From Geosiphon pyriformis (Eukaryota; Glomeromycota; Glomeromycetes; Archaeosporales; Geosiphonaceae): a DNA stretch of 64,000 bases. This document shows, piece after piece, positions 9,658-21,817 of the stretch. Within the stretch, counting starts at the first letter, position 1, and each line of letters begins with the position of its first letter. The DNA is taken from the NCBI GenBank assembly GCA_016748015.1, contig JAAOMT010000197.1, forward strand, positions 210,939-274,938, in the 5' to 3' direction. The notes beneath the pieces are model-generated. The model was not told the DNA's origin and did no database searches. It worked only from the letters and a program-made list of their open reading frames with translations. The position numbers were made by a program, and so were the translations under genes.

Positions 9658-10811
9658 ATGGGTAGAGTAAGTGTTCTGGAAAAGTTTTTGATTTAAAAAA
9701 GCTATTATTTTGCTTGGTTTTAGACTAGAAAAATTAAATGTAATAGATATTTTGGCATTGAGAAACGCAATATTTCCGGATATCCAAAAATATTTAGAGC
9801 TATAATATATGCCTGCTCATCTCTTGAATCCCTGCTTTACAGTTACACGAATATCAGGTGGTTGGGCGAAAGCTCCCAAGCGCAAAAGTGCCAGTGCCTC
9901 GACTTTACCGAATGAGACTTTTCGCTCCAAATGAGGTGGTTGCAAAAAGTCGCTTTTGGTATTTTCTAAAGAAGCTCAAGAAAGTAAAAAAGGCCGCTGG
10001 TGAACTTGTTTCTATTAATGAGGTGATTTACTTTTTCTAAAAAAAATTCATTTGATCCATTTCAAATAACCCAGCGCAAAAATCCAACATCCTTAATTCC
10101 TATTGAATAAATCGAGAGACTTTGACGATCTTGACTTCTCCAATATTCAGCGACCTTTTGAGAAATAAAATTTTGTTCCATTTAAGTCAAGTAAAAATTT
10201 TTGACTCAGCAATTTGTTCAATTAATCTCTATCACAGATTTTCGAAAAGAGGCCACTGCAAATTAAGAATTACGGTATTTGGCTCCGTTACGATTCCAGA
10301 TCGGGAACGCATAATATGTACAAAGAATATAGAGAGCTGACAAGGTTAGCAATTAGATTTTTTTGAAAACCACCACTTAATTTTGCTACTAATATTAACT
10401 TTTGGTCGAAATTTCATAAATACCGAAGAACTGATGCAGTCGAAGCATGCTGTTAGTATTTTCAATTGAGAAGCAAATTATTTTTCAAAGCTACAAACTT
10501 CACTTATAGATTTTTTGATATCCAAATCTTTTTAAACTTACAGATCAAGATATGTCTTCCCGTCACCGTGCTCGATTTTCATCTATTCAAATTATCCGTG
10601 TTGGTGAATTGAAGACGGCAACGGTAAGTTTATTTGCAAATTTGAAAAATTTTGCTTGAGCTCCAACTAAAATATCTATTTTAAATTTTAGGTCCGTCGC
10701 CCTTATATTAAACAACTTCTGACTCCTGCTCTCAAATTCCCTCTTCCACATCGTGTTGCGCGTGGGACTAAATCCACATTCTTGGGAAAACGTCCTTCAA
10801 CCTTTTATTAA
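9658..10811 (+). CDS. RPL20: 60S ribosomal protein eL20 (L18a/L20)
   Basis: Six exons (9658-9666, 9843-10022, 10238-10344, 10429-10451, 10544-10623, 10692-10811) give 172 aa, the length of yeast eL20. Visible family signatures are [69 protein letters not shown] and the C-terminal [13 protein letters not shown]. The first exon is only three codons, as in many ribosomal protein genes, and exon 4 is a 23-nt micro-exon supplying RTDAVEAC. All junctions are GT-AG and in phase. The introns were inspected for box C/D snoR​NA motifs; none was convincing. Confidence 0.95.
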
Positions 10812-11133
10812 TTTTTTTTATCATCAATAAATGATTATCGCGCTATGAGGTAACAAAAATACATAAGATAACGGTTATCATATGAGATGGTCAAATAAAA
10901 TCTTGGTGGCTTGTCCTACTTGGAACGTAATATATATGGGCAAAATTCTATTTTTATTTAAATATCAACTTTATCATACAAAATTTATACAAAAAAGAGA
11001 AACAAAGATCAAGCTGTGAAAGGCCAAAAAGGAAAACATTAAGGAAAGATAAAGTTCATTTTGAAAGAATGACCAAAGGCAACTGATCTATGGTCTACTT
11101 TTGGGGATGGTTTTTATGCAATTAAATTCCTCG
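10812..11133. other. Convergent 3' ends of eL20 and IRE1
   Basis: About 320 nt with no gene. Several AATAAA-like motifs lie shortly after the eL20 stop (AATAAATG at 10827) and on the opposite strand. It is probably the 3' UTRs and polyadenylation sites. Confidence 0.55.
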
Positions 11134-14100
11134 TTACTCGCCTGGTATTTCAAAATAATGTCGGAATATGCTTTCGTTTTTCAAAGATTCCTTCTCTACG
11201 ATCACATAATACACATGAAGTAACAATTTGGGGAATCGGGAGGTGAAATAAAACAGGAAACCTCCGGGAACCTCACCCAAAGATTTTTTCACGTGCTCGG
11301 GAAGATCTTGATAGTGATGTTTCTACCAAAGGAAGACAGCCGAATTAATTTTCAAAGATCTTTTCTATACACTTATAAAGATTTTCTGATTGACAAACCT
11401 TGTTTCTTAGGGCTCGCAATAAATCTCGAACCCTAGACCCATCATATTTTCGATATTTTCCTAGATTCTCTACGAGAATTCGATCAATACGTCTATACCA
11501 ATCAGGACCAATTATATTAATAGCGTCTCTTTCAAGGCGTTGAAGTAGAGGTGAAGGAGGATCACGTTCCTCAACCTCAAATCGATCCGAGGCATCTTGT
11601 AAAAAGGCCAATCGTTTTGAAGGTGACCAAAAATATGGATGTATCATCACAGTTGAAGCCCTCGGCCTTATTTATTCATGTAGATGATTAAGCTATGAAT
11701 CATTGAAAATTCATGCACGATCAACAAAAATAAAGCTTACCTCTTCTTCGGGTCTCGTTCAATCATTCGTTCAATCAAATTCCGTGCTTCTACACCTTCC
11801 TCTCCCATATCATTTAATTTATTTAATTCATAAACCCCTTTTAATATATTCACTTCTCTTGAATATCGATCACCGAAAGGATGATCACCATTTGATAAAA
11901 CATAATAAAACAAACAGCCCGTAGAAAAAATGTCAATGGCTTTTGTAACTCGACGAGGTTGTCCACTATTACCATGGTCAGAGCCGGATGATGATGTGAA
12001 TGAATTATCGTTTATGCGATCCACTGATGTCCAAACATCTTCTGGAGTTGTGGTGGTATTGAATTCGTCCGACGGTGATGATAATGATGGTGATAATAAT
12101 TCTGGTGCTCTCCATCCAATCGTTCCACCAGCATTGTTTGTAGTATTGTGAAAACTACTTGTATCTCCCTCTAATTTTTTACATAATCCGAAATCGGAAA
12201 TTAAAACTCTCGCGACACTAGGTTGCATACTTCCATCTTTTCGTCTTTTGTATTTTGAGGATGCTATTAAAATGTTCTGCGGTTTAATGTCTCGATGAAC
12301 TATCTTCATTGAATGTAAATGATGCAGACCACATATAATTTGGTAAAGTATCTTTGGTGTATCAAGAGTTTCCAGGAGTTCTGCGTATCGAAATGAAGAT
12401 CCTCTTTCTATTACATCGTATAATGAAGCGGGACATAGCTCAAGAGCGATATATAAAAATCGATCGCATTGCTCTTTACAATAGTAGCGTATAACATTCG
12501 GGTGATCATCACTCTCTTGAAGTAATGATACTTCATGATAGGCTATGTCATAGAAATCGAGTAGAAGACGTTTAACGGCAACATCACGACCTTCGAAGGT
12601 TCCTTGATAAACGATGGTACCATGACTTCCGTAACCTTGAAAAGATTATATTAAGCCTATGAATGATGTAATAAAATACTAAATTTGAATAATTTCATAT
12701 GTTTGATACCTAATATTGTATCGGATACAACAAGGGAATTCAATCGAAGTTCTCCATTCGTGGAAGGTGAAAGTGTTGGCGTGCCTATATTAATAGCCTG
12801 TTCAGGATTACCGCTGATTGTAAAGACGGAGGTATTCTCGAAACCAACGGTTTTTGAAACACCATTAGCGTTTGGTGAAAGTGTCTTTAAAAGATTTGAG
12901 GCAACTTTTTCCCTTTCATCATCTTTTACCTCGACTTTCTTGGTGTTCACTGTGGGTCCCTTTGAGCCTTTCTTTTTCTTTTTAGATTTACTATTCTCTG
13001 TTCCAGAAGAATCAAATATAACGGGATATTGTGTTGGTTTGTTTCTAGTAAATCCTGTGGCTAGGATTGCAATGGCTCTTTCAACCAAAGGATGACCACC
13101 ATGCTTTTGTCTTCGATTATAATAAAATAGAGCACCAAAAATTCCAAAGATTATCATCCATGATAAACCGGCCTGAACCAAGGTGCGAGGTTTTGCGATT
13201 TCGATATAGCGAAATGTAATTTGAGGAACAGGGCTATGATTGCCAGACTGCGAGCCAATAAGTGGTCTTTCAGTACTTCCCAATATATGATTACCGATTA
13301 AGCAAGTAGGATAGATCTCTGACCCAGGATGACAAAACTCTTTATCATCCCCCGAGATTTTAGATCTATCATTATGCTCATTCTTATTCAGTACATAATC
13401 ATCATTGACAGAAGAGGAGCTTTGCGATGATTGTGATAACCCCATAAAATGAGTCATCGGATAGTTTTCTGCTGACATGGCAAAAAGCGTACCATCGATA
13501 CGGTCGATATATGCTGACATTAAGGGCGTTGATTGTAATTCATAAAGTCGTTTATAGTACTCTTTAGGAGGACGAGGTTGTCTAGCAATATGTAGCCCAT
13601 TCGACAAATCTGATGTAGCTAAAACATCAAAGACACTTATGGCAGGTGAATCAAACTTTTGATACCATACATGCTGACCTGAATAATGAGAGTCAATTCA
13701 AAGTTTTAACATCATTATAAAATGTTTAGAACAATCTTTAATATAAAAAATCACCGTTTTCAGAATCTGTTGACAAAACCTCGCCGGTATGAGTGGAAGC
13801 AATATATAAACCATCGGGAGATGTTTTATAGTTCATTTCAACGTCAACATCTAGACTATTAGGAACAAATTCATTATAAGTCACATTCCACATTGGCTTA
13901 TTACTTTTACCATCAAAAATGGAAATTTTATAAGCTGCAGTTTTAAATTGAACAGGGATTAATCAGGATAATAATTCGAAAAAAAATCAAAAAATCATCG
14001 GAATGGAGTTACCATTTTTGCCTAAATACAAAGCATCTCTAGGTAATTTACCCATCGATGGACATTCGTCTTCCCCTTCACTGTCAAAAGACTGAAGCAT

Positions 14101-14931
14101 CTTGCCAGTTCGTGGGTCAACTGCAAAAAATTTTGTAGACTTGCTACCAACAAAGACTTTTCCATCAACAGAGCGAAAGGGTGAAAGATTGACGAGTTGT
14201 TTAATCGAGAATGGAAATTTCTATTTTAAACAGCAATAATGATTCAATAATAGATGGCATATAAAAATCAAACAATCTCTTTAAAACAACTTGATCAAAA
14301 AAAATTTTCAGAATCAAGCAAAGAAAATATATTAAAAGTCTTTTAAAACTTCTACCTGTAAACCTGTTTTTGGAGAGAACATGTAAAGAATGCCATCATT
14401 TGTCGGCTCTACTATGTATGTCACTTGACCTAAATCTTCTTCCTCTTGTAATTTACCCAATTGAGAATTTTCTACAATATTCTCTTTTTCGTTCTCCTTT
14501 TGACTTTTCTCTTGTTGACTCTTACTTGAAGCGTCATTCTCGTCAACATTATTGGTAATATTATTTTGAATATCTGAGCTATTACGCCCCGAAGTTTTAA
14601 TTAAGGGGCCTTCAGCAACCCCGTCTAAGCTCCAGAGAATTTGCCCACTATATCGGTCGACACCGTGTAGGTCTCCATCTAAGGTGGTAATCAAAACCAA
14701 TGGTGTTGAGCGGAGCTCTCGTATTTTTTGCTTAGAACCAGGAAAGGCGTTAGCAACGTTGAAAAGTCTTTTCACATGCTGCTGACGAGCCAAAGGGATG
14801 AGTTCCTTGGAATTATTTGGGTCAGACTTAGCATATGATAGTCTAACTAATAGAAAGACCAAACATATGATAAGGGTCAATACAAAGGAGCGTCTTCGAA
14901 AAATTTCAGAAGCGAACTCGCGATGCCTCAT
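11134..14931 (-). CDS. IRE1: IRE1: ER-stress sensor kinase/endoribonuclease
   Basis: Seven phase-consistent exons in coding order (14356-14931, 14013-14220, 13755-13934, 12710-13678, 11741-12635, 11399-11666, 11134-11322) give 1094 aa. The order is a signal anchor (FVLTLIICLVFLLVRLSYA, about 17-35), a luminal beta-propeller-like sensor domain (LVLITTLDGDLHGVDR, KVFVGSKSTKFFAVDPRTG), a transmembrane helix (AGLSWMIIFGIFGALFYY) and a lysine-rich linker. The kinase follows with a GYGSHGTIVYQG loop, VAVKRL, HRDIKPQN and DFG. The C-terminal KEN RNase has IGPDWYRRIDRILVENLGKY, RDLLRALRNKKHHY and FTSRFPKLLLHVY. All catalytic motifs look intact. In fungi IRE1 splices HAC1/XBP1-type mRNA or degrades ER mRNAs during the unfolded protein response. 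Confidence 0.96.
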
Positions 14932-15248
14932 TTTAAAGAATTAATAAGAACTCCTTTAACTATTAAAAAGAACACAAATTTTCAAACAACAGTTTCAGGA
15001 AAGACAGGACATCCAGAAGATAGCAATTCCTCTCTTTCTAATCGTAACCTGTGGAAATTCACACAATACTTGATAAGTTAAAAGAATATAGGTGATAGTT
15101 ACATAGCTCAGAAAATCGTTAAATCAAACATGTATATCATTATAAATAGAACAATAATTCGAATCCCACCTATGCTAACAACTACTTTTAACAACTCGGG
15201 ATTTGGATGTTCTTGTCGTTTGTATTTTTTGAAAGAGAACTTTACAAC
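14932..15248. promoter_or_regulatory. Divergent intergenic region: IRE1 / Dap1-like gene
   Basis: About 315 nt separate the two divergent start codons. An alternative in-frame start for the plus-strand gene lies at 15207. A tRNA-like patch near 15088-15170 was examined and rejected. Otherwise no site is recognised. Confidence 0.45.
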
Positions 15249-15834
15249 ATGACATTATCAGAAACTCTTTACGAGCAGATTCTTACAAACCCTTTGAATT
15301 GGTGTCTTACAGCATTTCTTATATATGTTGTTCACACATATTTCACACCTGCTCCTTATCAACTTCCAGTTAGCAAGCACCCAGAAACAACAGTATTCAG
15401 AGAATATACACCCAAACAACTAAGTGAACATGACGGACGAACTCACCAAACAAAAATATACATGGGTATATGTGGAAAAGTCTATGATGTGACCAAAGGA
15501 CGTAACTTTTATGGACCTGGTTGGTTTTTAATTTTTTCTGCCTTGATGGAATGACTAGTTTTGAATTTAATTGATTTTTTTTCTTCAAGATGGCCCTTAT
15601 GGAAATTTTGCTGGGCGAGATGCTTCTCGGGGTCTTGCCAAAAATTCTTTTGATCTTGAAATGCTCACTCCCGTAGATCAACCAATTGATACGTTGGAGG
15701 ATTTGTCAAAAGAAGAACAAACTAGTCTTAGAGATTGGCATGGTCATTTTGAATCAAAGTATGAATGTGTTGGAAAATTGGTTAATGAAGAGAGAAGTCC
15801 GGTTAACCCCAGCTTTCAGTGGTCCGGAAAATAA
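15249..15834 (+). CDS. Dap1/PGRMC-type membrane haem-binding protein (cytochrome b5-like fold)
   Basis: Two exons, 15249-15519 and 15590-15834, give 171 aa. An in-frame ATG at 15207 would add 14 residues. An N-terminal membrane anchor (WCLTAFLIYVVHTYF) is followed by the cytochrome b5-like MAPR domain: [52 protein letters not shown], then WHGHFESKYECVGKLV. The YDVT and YGPxGPY tyrosines are the haem-coordinating positions of this family. Known members sit in the ER and support cytochrome P450 enzymes, notably Erg11/CYP51 in sterol synthesis. The sterol reductase gene ERG4 lies about 4 kb away; a link is inference. Confidence 0.9.
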
Positions 15835-17286
15835 AAGATTTGAAAATTTGTGTGACACAATATTTATTGGGATGGAATCCTGGATGTTTCCACCTTTCAT
15901 TATAGTAAATATTTACATCTGCCATTAAAAACATTATTTTTGGTTTTTTATTAAATAAAATAAAAAGTTTAAGTTAATAAAGATGATATTATTATTATTA
16001 TTACAAAATTCAAATAAATATCACAAAGCCTTAAAAACCAATTATAATATTTGATAAAAAACATGCATAATATAAAAAACTATTTTGTTTAAAAATAAAA
16101 GTTCATTATATTAAAAGTTTATTATATATTATTAAAATAAATTATTTAAACTTAATTGGTTTTGACAAACTTTTATAATAAAATTTTGCATAATTAAACA
16201 TAATAATAAAAATACTAAAAAAAATTGTATTAAAATTTTTTTTAAATGTGAAATAATTATTTTTAATTGATTAATTAATATTTTTTAATAATATTTTATT
16301 TTTTTAAAACTATTAATTAACAAATTTAATTTTCTTAATATTAATTTGTAAATTTTTTATATTAGAATTAACTTTGTTATATTTATTAATACAATTTTTA
16401 GAAAAAATAACAAATTTAATAAAAAATAAATTTAAATAGGTAAATAATTTTAGTATTACATTAAAGATGAATTTTAATTTTTAATTTATTATTAATATTA
16501 TTAATATTTCTAAAATATTAAAAGTTTGTAAAATTATTAATTAAATATAAATAAAATATGTTTTAATAAGTTTTTATACATTAAACAAAAAAAAATCTGT
16601 TGACCATTGATTTTTAAATTAATCTCATTGTTTTTCATTTTATGAAATCTGCATTATTAATTTCTTGCATTGAATTTTCTATTTCTTAAAAACTTTAATT
16701 AATTCCCAAAATATTTAAATATTAACAACTATCTTAATCATTCGCCCTCAAGTTAATAATTTTTTCTGTGTACTCAGGAAAACGGTGCTTTAAAGTAGTT
16801 CAATTAAACAAAATGATTTCTATGAACACTATAGATAAAAAAGCTTTGATATCAATTGGACCAAGTCAATATAGGAATACAAGATGGTTATTAGACTGAT
16901 AACCTCCCACGTTAATCTTGGGAAACCAATTACTAATCCATTAAATCAAAGTTCATCCTTTTACAAACAAGCCTAATGTAACTTAGAATCCCAGTATACA
17001 GAATCGCACGAATGGCTGGACAATATGCGGAAATCCACAGAAAATTTATGAGAGTAAAAAAATTTTACATTCAGAGGGGATAATGTTAATGGATTGATAC
17101 ATTATGGAAAAACGGAAAAGAATCCATCAAGCCCTATTTAGACTTGCAAGTTATTTTCGAATAAAAAAATATGATTAAAGATGAAAAACAAATGCATGTT
17201 GATCAATTGGCTTCCGGCTGACGCCGAAATTACCATATATAAGACGAAAGCCTGTGAAAAGGTGAATTCTTGGATCTTACCAAGAA
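15835..17286. other. A/T-rich intergenic block and complex I gene upstream region
   Basis: From about 15920 to 16750 the sequence is almost pure A/T with no gene. From 16750 composition rises and probably includes the promoter and 5' UTR of the downstream gene. A short upstream ORF of 23 codons (17012-17083) and two adjacent small hairpins (16884-16921) are present, of unknown meaning. Confidence 0.55.
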
Positions 17287-19349
17287 ATGTTCGGGCGCCT
17301 TACAAATTTGTGCCGAGGGCAGATCTTACGGGCAAAAACTTGGTCTTTTGCGGCAGAACAATCGTCACGCATTGGTGTAAATCGTTTGAAGGCTGGTTAT
17401 GCAACTGGACGGCCAAAACCAAAACGTTATCATGATGAGTACATGGTTACCACAACCTCCGAGGGTGCTCGAAGAGAACCAGGAAACGAAGAAACATTAT
17501 TTGGTAAGATAAATCAACACTTGCTGATTGTCTACGTTTGGCCTTTTTATTGTCATTAACCAGTAGCAGCTTCTTTTTTAAGCATCCATATTCTCGAATC
17601 AACGCCCACTATTGCGTAAGCTTTTCAATTGTTGAAAACGATGCTATACATTCTCTTTGCTAAGTATATCTTTCTATTAAAGCTTCCGACGATCCGCAAG
17701 AGCATGCACCTGAAACCTACACAATAAATTTTGGGCCACAACATCCCGCTGCTCATGGAGTTTTGCGTTTAATTTTAGAGCTTAAGGGCGAAGTAATTGT
17801 TCGTGCAGACCCCCACATTGGTCTCCTTCACCGTGGAACAGAAAAGCTTATTGAATATAAAACTTACCTTCAAGCACTTCCTTATTTTGATCGTTTGGAT
17901 TATGTTTCTATGATGACCAATGAACAAGCTTATTCACTTGCAGTTGAAAAACTTTTGAATATTGAGATCCCTGAACGTGCTAAATATATTCGGACCCTAT
18001 TCGCAGAGATTACTAGAGTTTTGAACCACATTATGGCACTTATGTCACATGCACTCGGTGAGTTTACTGAAAAGACCGAGTTTTCCTAATTCTTTAAAAG
18101 TCGTCCACTGATTTCAACAAAATATAATTTCTACTTAGATATCGGTGCATTGACACCTTTCCTGTGGATGTTTGAAGAACGTGAAAAAGTAATCAGATTT
18201 TGAACTTAAGCACACATATAAATATATATTCCGAAACTTAATTGTACACTTTTTAAAGTTAATGGAATTTTACGAACGAGTATCAGGAGCACGAATGCAT
18301 GCAGCATACGTGCGTCCCGGGGGTGTAGCTCAGGATATGCCATTAGGTTTGATGGAGGATATTTATCAATGGGCAACACAATATTCTGCGCGCATCGATG
18401 AAACTGAAGAACTTTTGACTCGAAATCGTATTTGGAAAGCGCGTACTATTGGGATTGGTGTAGTCACGGTGCAGGAAGCTTTGGATTACAGCTTTTCAGG
18501 AGTAATGTTGCGTGGGTCTGGTGTCAAATGGGATATTCGTAAAGTTCAACCATATGATGCCTATGACAAAGTTGAATTCGATGTTCCAGTTGGCACAAAT
18601 GGTGATTCATACGACCGTTACCTTTGTCGAATCGAAGAGATGCGTCAATCACTCAGAATAATTTACCAATGCCTGAATCTTATGCCCCCTGGTCCTATCA
18701 AAGTTGATGATTGGAAAATATCTCCGCCCAATCGATCTTCAATGAAAGAATCAATGGAAGCCTTGATTCACCATTTCAAATTATATTCTGAAGGCTATTC
18801 TGTTCCAGCTGGAGAGACATATACCGTAATTGAAGCTCCTAAAGGAGAATTTGGCGTTTACCTTGTGTCGGACGGTGTGTGATTATATTCATCTTTGAAT
18901 GACTGATATTCTTATTGATAGAAAGCTAATACTATTATCTTTAGGCACAAATCGCCCATACCGTTGCAAAATTCGGGCTCCTGGATTTGCTCATCTTGCT
19001 GGGACAGATTTTATGGCTCGTGGCCATGTCATTCCAGATGTGGTGGCTAGTACGTTAAAGTCCTGATTTTTTTCTAAATCTAATTAACTACCGACCACAT
19101 TAGAACAATTTTTTTTTGAATTTTAGTAATTGGAACTTTGGACATAGTGTTTGGTGAAGTGGGTGAGTAATAATTTCACTTTCATCAAAAGGCAAAAAAA
19201 AACTCCCGGTTAATATCGATTCAAACCTGATAAGTGATAAACCAAGGCTATGATACATAATCCGTTTGAATTTCGGAAGTAATTTAAGATTAACAACCCT
19301 TGGTTTCAAGTTTTACTAAAAAAATTTCGATATATTTGTAGATCGATAA
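17287..19349 (+). CDS. NADH:ubiquinone oxidoreductase 49 kDa subunit (NDUFS2/NuoD)
   Basis: Seven exons (17287-17503, 17683-18057, 18139-18188, 18259-18874, 18945-19049, 19127-19162, 19342-19349) give 468 aa, matching the family length. A mitochondrial presequence-like N terminus leads into [69 protein letters not shown] and [12 protein letters not shown]. It ends in IVFGEVDR, where the last 8-nt exon supplies the DR and stop. The HPAAHG motif contributes to the quinone-binding site. The protein is a core subunit of the peripheral arm of complex I. If the last splice is missed, the frame reads on to a stop only two codons later (GEVGE), so the terminal micro-exon is supported by homology. Confidence 0.95.
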
Positions 19350-19375
19350 AATTATCTCTTTCCACATCTCTACTT

Positions 19376-19660
19376 TTGCTTAGCTTCAAAGGTGATAAAA
19401 ATTCTCTCCGACGTATATCGATTATTTATATTGGCAAAGTTTATCATGAAAAATTTTACTGGGAGCAGGCAGATATGATCGGCCTATATGAAGAGGTATT
19501 TTCAGCCGAGTTTTTCTTTAATTTACATGTCGGCAAAATGAGAGTCCAAGATTCATATTTCCGTCATATTTTTTTAGAAAGTGAACCGAAGATAAAGATG
19601 CTGAAAACTGTCTCGAGGAAGTTGCTGATCATTGGAATTCTTTTTTGTTCCAAGTTTTTG
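19376..19660 (+). pseudogene. Possible SnoaL-like domain remnant
   Basis: A piece reading SFKGDK ... GKVYHEKFYWEQADMIGLYEE resembles the C-terminal K-x-x-H-E-x-x-Y-W-D-Q-A segment of fungal SnoaL-like (NTF2-fold) proteins. A later segment in another frame after an AG at about 19577 reads EDKDAENCLEEVADHWNSF. No start, upstream exons or complete domain are visible, and the N-terminal half of the fold is missing. It is either a gene fragment or 3' UTR sequence that happens to look similar. It lies between the convergent complex I and ERG4 genes. Confidence 0.3.
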
Positions 19661-19752
19661 ACTAGTTAGCCTTTTGCTGCCAACATCATTTCAAAATATT
19701 TAGCCTAATCAACTAATGGCCTATTATATTCGTGTCAGTACTACTGAGTTAC

Positions 19753-21508
19753 TTAGTAGACACCTGGTATGAAAATATAAGGAACGTTTTTGCAATATTC
19801 TTGCCAGTCCTTTCCGTATTTCTTTGCGCATCTTTCCATATCTCTTGTTACGCGATGCACGAGAACAATCACAAAAAATACCGGATAAAAGAACGGAATG
19901 ATTGTATGGAAACCAGTAATGAAAGCCCAAGCGAACGCCATCATTAAATCAGCGGTGTAATGAATTTTCCGTGCAATGCCCCACCATCCACTGGTAAGCA
20001 AAAGATTCCCATGTGTCGTTTTAATAAAAGTTGGATTTTTTAGGGTGCCCCATGGAAGTTGTGGAAAAGTTTTACGTGGAATATAAGTACCGTTGGTGAT
20101 CATTCTAAAACGATTTTTTTGAGAATTGGCGGTGTCCCTAATATGAAAACTGACCTCAATACCGATTACCCAGGTAAGTGTTAATCATCCATTCATTTTA
20201 AAAATCCTACCAGATATAATATCCTCCTAATAAAAGGGCATAGCAAAATATCGTCCAAGATAAGGAATGATCAAGTGGGGCCCCATTTTCTACACTTGAA
20301 AAGTGTATATATAAGGTTGAATAGCAATAGGTAAAGGGGACTAAAAAAGGTTACAAATTCTGAGTGGTTTCCCATCTAGTAGAAAAATCGATAAAGCTTG
20401 AATTTCAGCTCTTTAGAGGAAAAACTCACCTCCCGCGTAATTCCAAAATATAAGCATATATCCAAACTAATCACACCCATCAAAATTGTTGAATGCTAGA
20501 TTTTCAATATTTACAATAAACCGATTACCCAGAAATCACTTTACCTTCTCATAAGTCATATCCCATGTAGTCGGGATGCACTCCTCTCCTTTCATACATG
20601 CATTTACATATAGAAAATGAGCAAGAACCATAAAAGTCATAGAAGGAGAAAGATTTCCAAATAATTGATATTCTTTGATGGCTGCCGATACTGATATATA
20701 AAACAGAATGACCTGAATGTAGGATGTTACTAAGTTTATTCAATCTTATGAATTGGTTGATCAAGAGCCAAAGGTCAGAGACTAAATAAATTACCCACGG
20801 CACGCGAATTTCTGCAAACATTTTCAAGTCAACCCTGCCAAGGCGCGGGTTGAGCGCTGCACCCATAAAAAGGTCGTACGCGAGATATCCAGACATTCTG
20901 TACTGATTTCCTTGAATAATGGTAATACTATAAACCGCAATGGTGATAACAAAACCTGATATAATGCTCACGGTCATTAAAGGACCAAAATGATCAATTA
21001 TATCTGTTAGGGGGAACCAACCAAAGTGGTTTAATATGTAGGAGGCGACAAGGGTGGTATACCAACACGTCACACCGTTACATATGTATTCAAGTTTCTT
21101 TCCCTTCAGAGCAGAAACTGGAGCTCCTAATACAATAGGTCCTGGCATACTGAAAGCGAGGAAAAGTTCAAATAGACAAAAAAGTACATAAATTTTGGTC
21201 GCGTACCAAGTTGGGGTGGCACCTTCGATAACAAGCTTCCAAAGCTCAGGGTTGAAAGGTGAGATCACTTGGCCATGATAAAATTGAAGGCAACCCCACA
21301 TATAAAACATGAGCAAAGGGAAGCCCAACATCATAGCAGTGACACCCCAGGGTCCCCCGAATTCGAAAACGATTTCAGAGTCGAGTTTTTCATCGAGTTT
21401 ATCATCGATTTTATTAAGATTTTTTAATACAACAGGTTTAGTATAATTTTTTGAATTCGGGGCGATCTCACTTATAACTTGTGCAGCCGCTGTTGCAGCA
21501 CGTTCCAT
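19753..21508 (-). CDS. ERG4: Delta(24(28)) sterol reductase, ERG4-type
   Basis: Five phase-consistent exons in coding order (20795-21508, 20545-20712, 20430-20466, 20211-20340, 19753-20137) give 477 aa, close to yeast Erg4. It is a polytopic ER membrane protein of the Erg4/Erg24 family with many hydrophobic helices. Family signatures include FGGPWG near the N terminus, GAALNPRLGRVDLKMFAEIRVPW, WDTANSQKNRFRM, RKTFPQLPWGTLKNP, LLTSGWWGIARKIHYTAD and the C-terminal RCAKKYGKDWQEYCKNVPYIFIPGVY. Such enzymes reduce the C-24(28) side-chain double bond with NADPH. Glomeromycotina are reported to make 24-alkylated cholesterol-type sterols rather than ergosterol, so the in vivo substrate may differ from yeast. 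The 37-nt exon 3 is easy to miss. Confidence 0.93.
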
Positions 21509-21817
21509 TTGAAGTTATATGAGAGAAGCTCACTGTCTTCAAAACTAAAATTTAACAAAAGTTTTATGAAAAAATTCAATTTTCCGATTATTATCCATCT
21601 TAAACACACTATCTTATAATGATTTCTCGCCTACGCCTTAAATTTCCTTTTTTTGAAAAGGCATTCATTTACGGGGTCTCTTGGCATTTTCTACTTTAAA
21701 CAAACAGATCTACAAGCTGCATGTATTATTGATTCATAATATGATATCATTCTCAAATATACTATATTAAAATTTCTGATAGAATTTATATTAATCTTTC
21801 ACCTTTTCGATTTATGA
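21509..21817. promoter_or_regulatory. ERG4 upstream region and ataxin-10 gene 3' end
   Basis: About 310 nt lie between the ERG4 start codon and the stop codon of the next minus-strand gene. No gene is seen. The half nearer ERG4 should contain its promoter; a sterol-response site was not recognised. Confidence 0.4.

Noticed and set aside
9667-10543. Possible snoRNAs in the eL20 introns.
   Set aside because: No paired C and D boxes or H/ACA boxes with flanking complementarity could be identified.
12685-13095. 136-codon plus-strand frame opposite the IRE1 linker.
   Set aside because: It is the reverse of a lysine/serine-rich IRE1 segment and has no independent support.
15088-15175. tRNA-like stretch with complementary ATAGGTG/CACCTAT ends, TAGCTCAG and TTCGAAT.
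   Set aside because: The 7-bp acceptor pairing is present, but the bases flanking TTCGAAT cannot form a T stem, and the D and anticodon arms do not fit a cloverleaf.
16884-16921. Two adjacent hairpins (GGTTAT..ATAACC and TCCCA..TGGGA) upstream of the complex I gene.
   Set aside because: Loop sizes and spacing do not match a tRNA or a known riboswitch; short hairpins are common by chance. Mentioned only within the intergenic entry.
17012-17083. 23-codon upstream ORF (starts MAGQYAEIHRK).
   Set aside because: Too short to call a gene without conservation; it may be a uORF in the 5' leader of the complex I gene.
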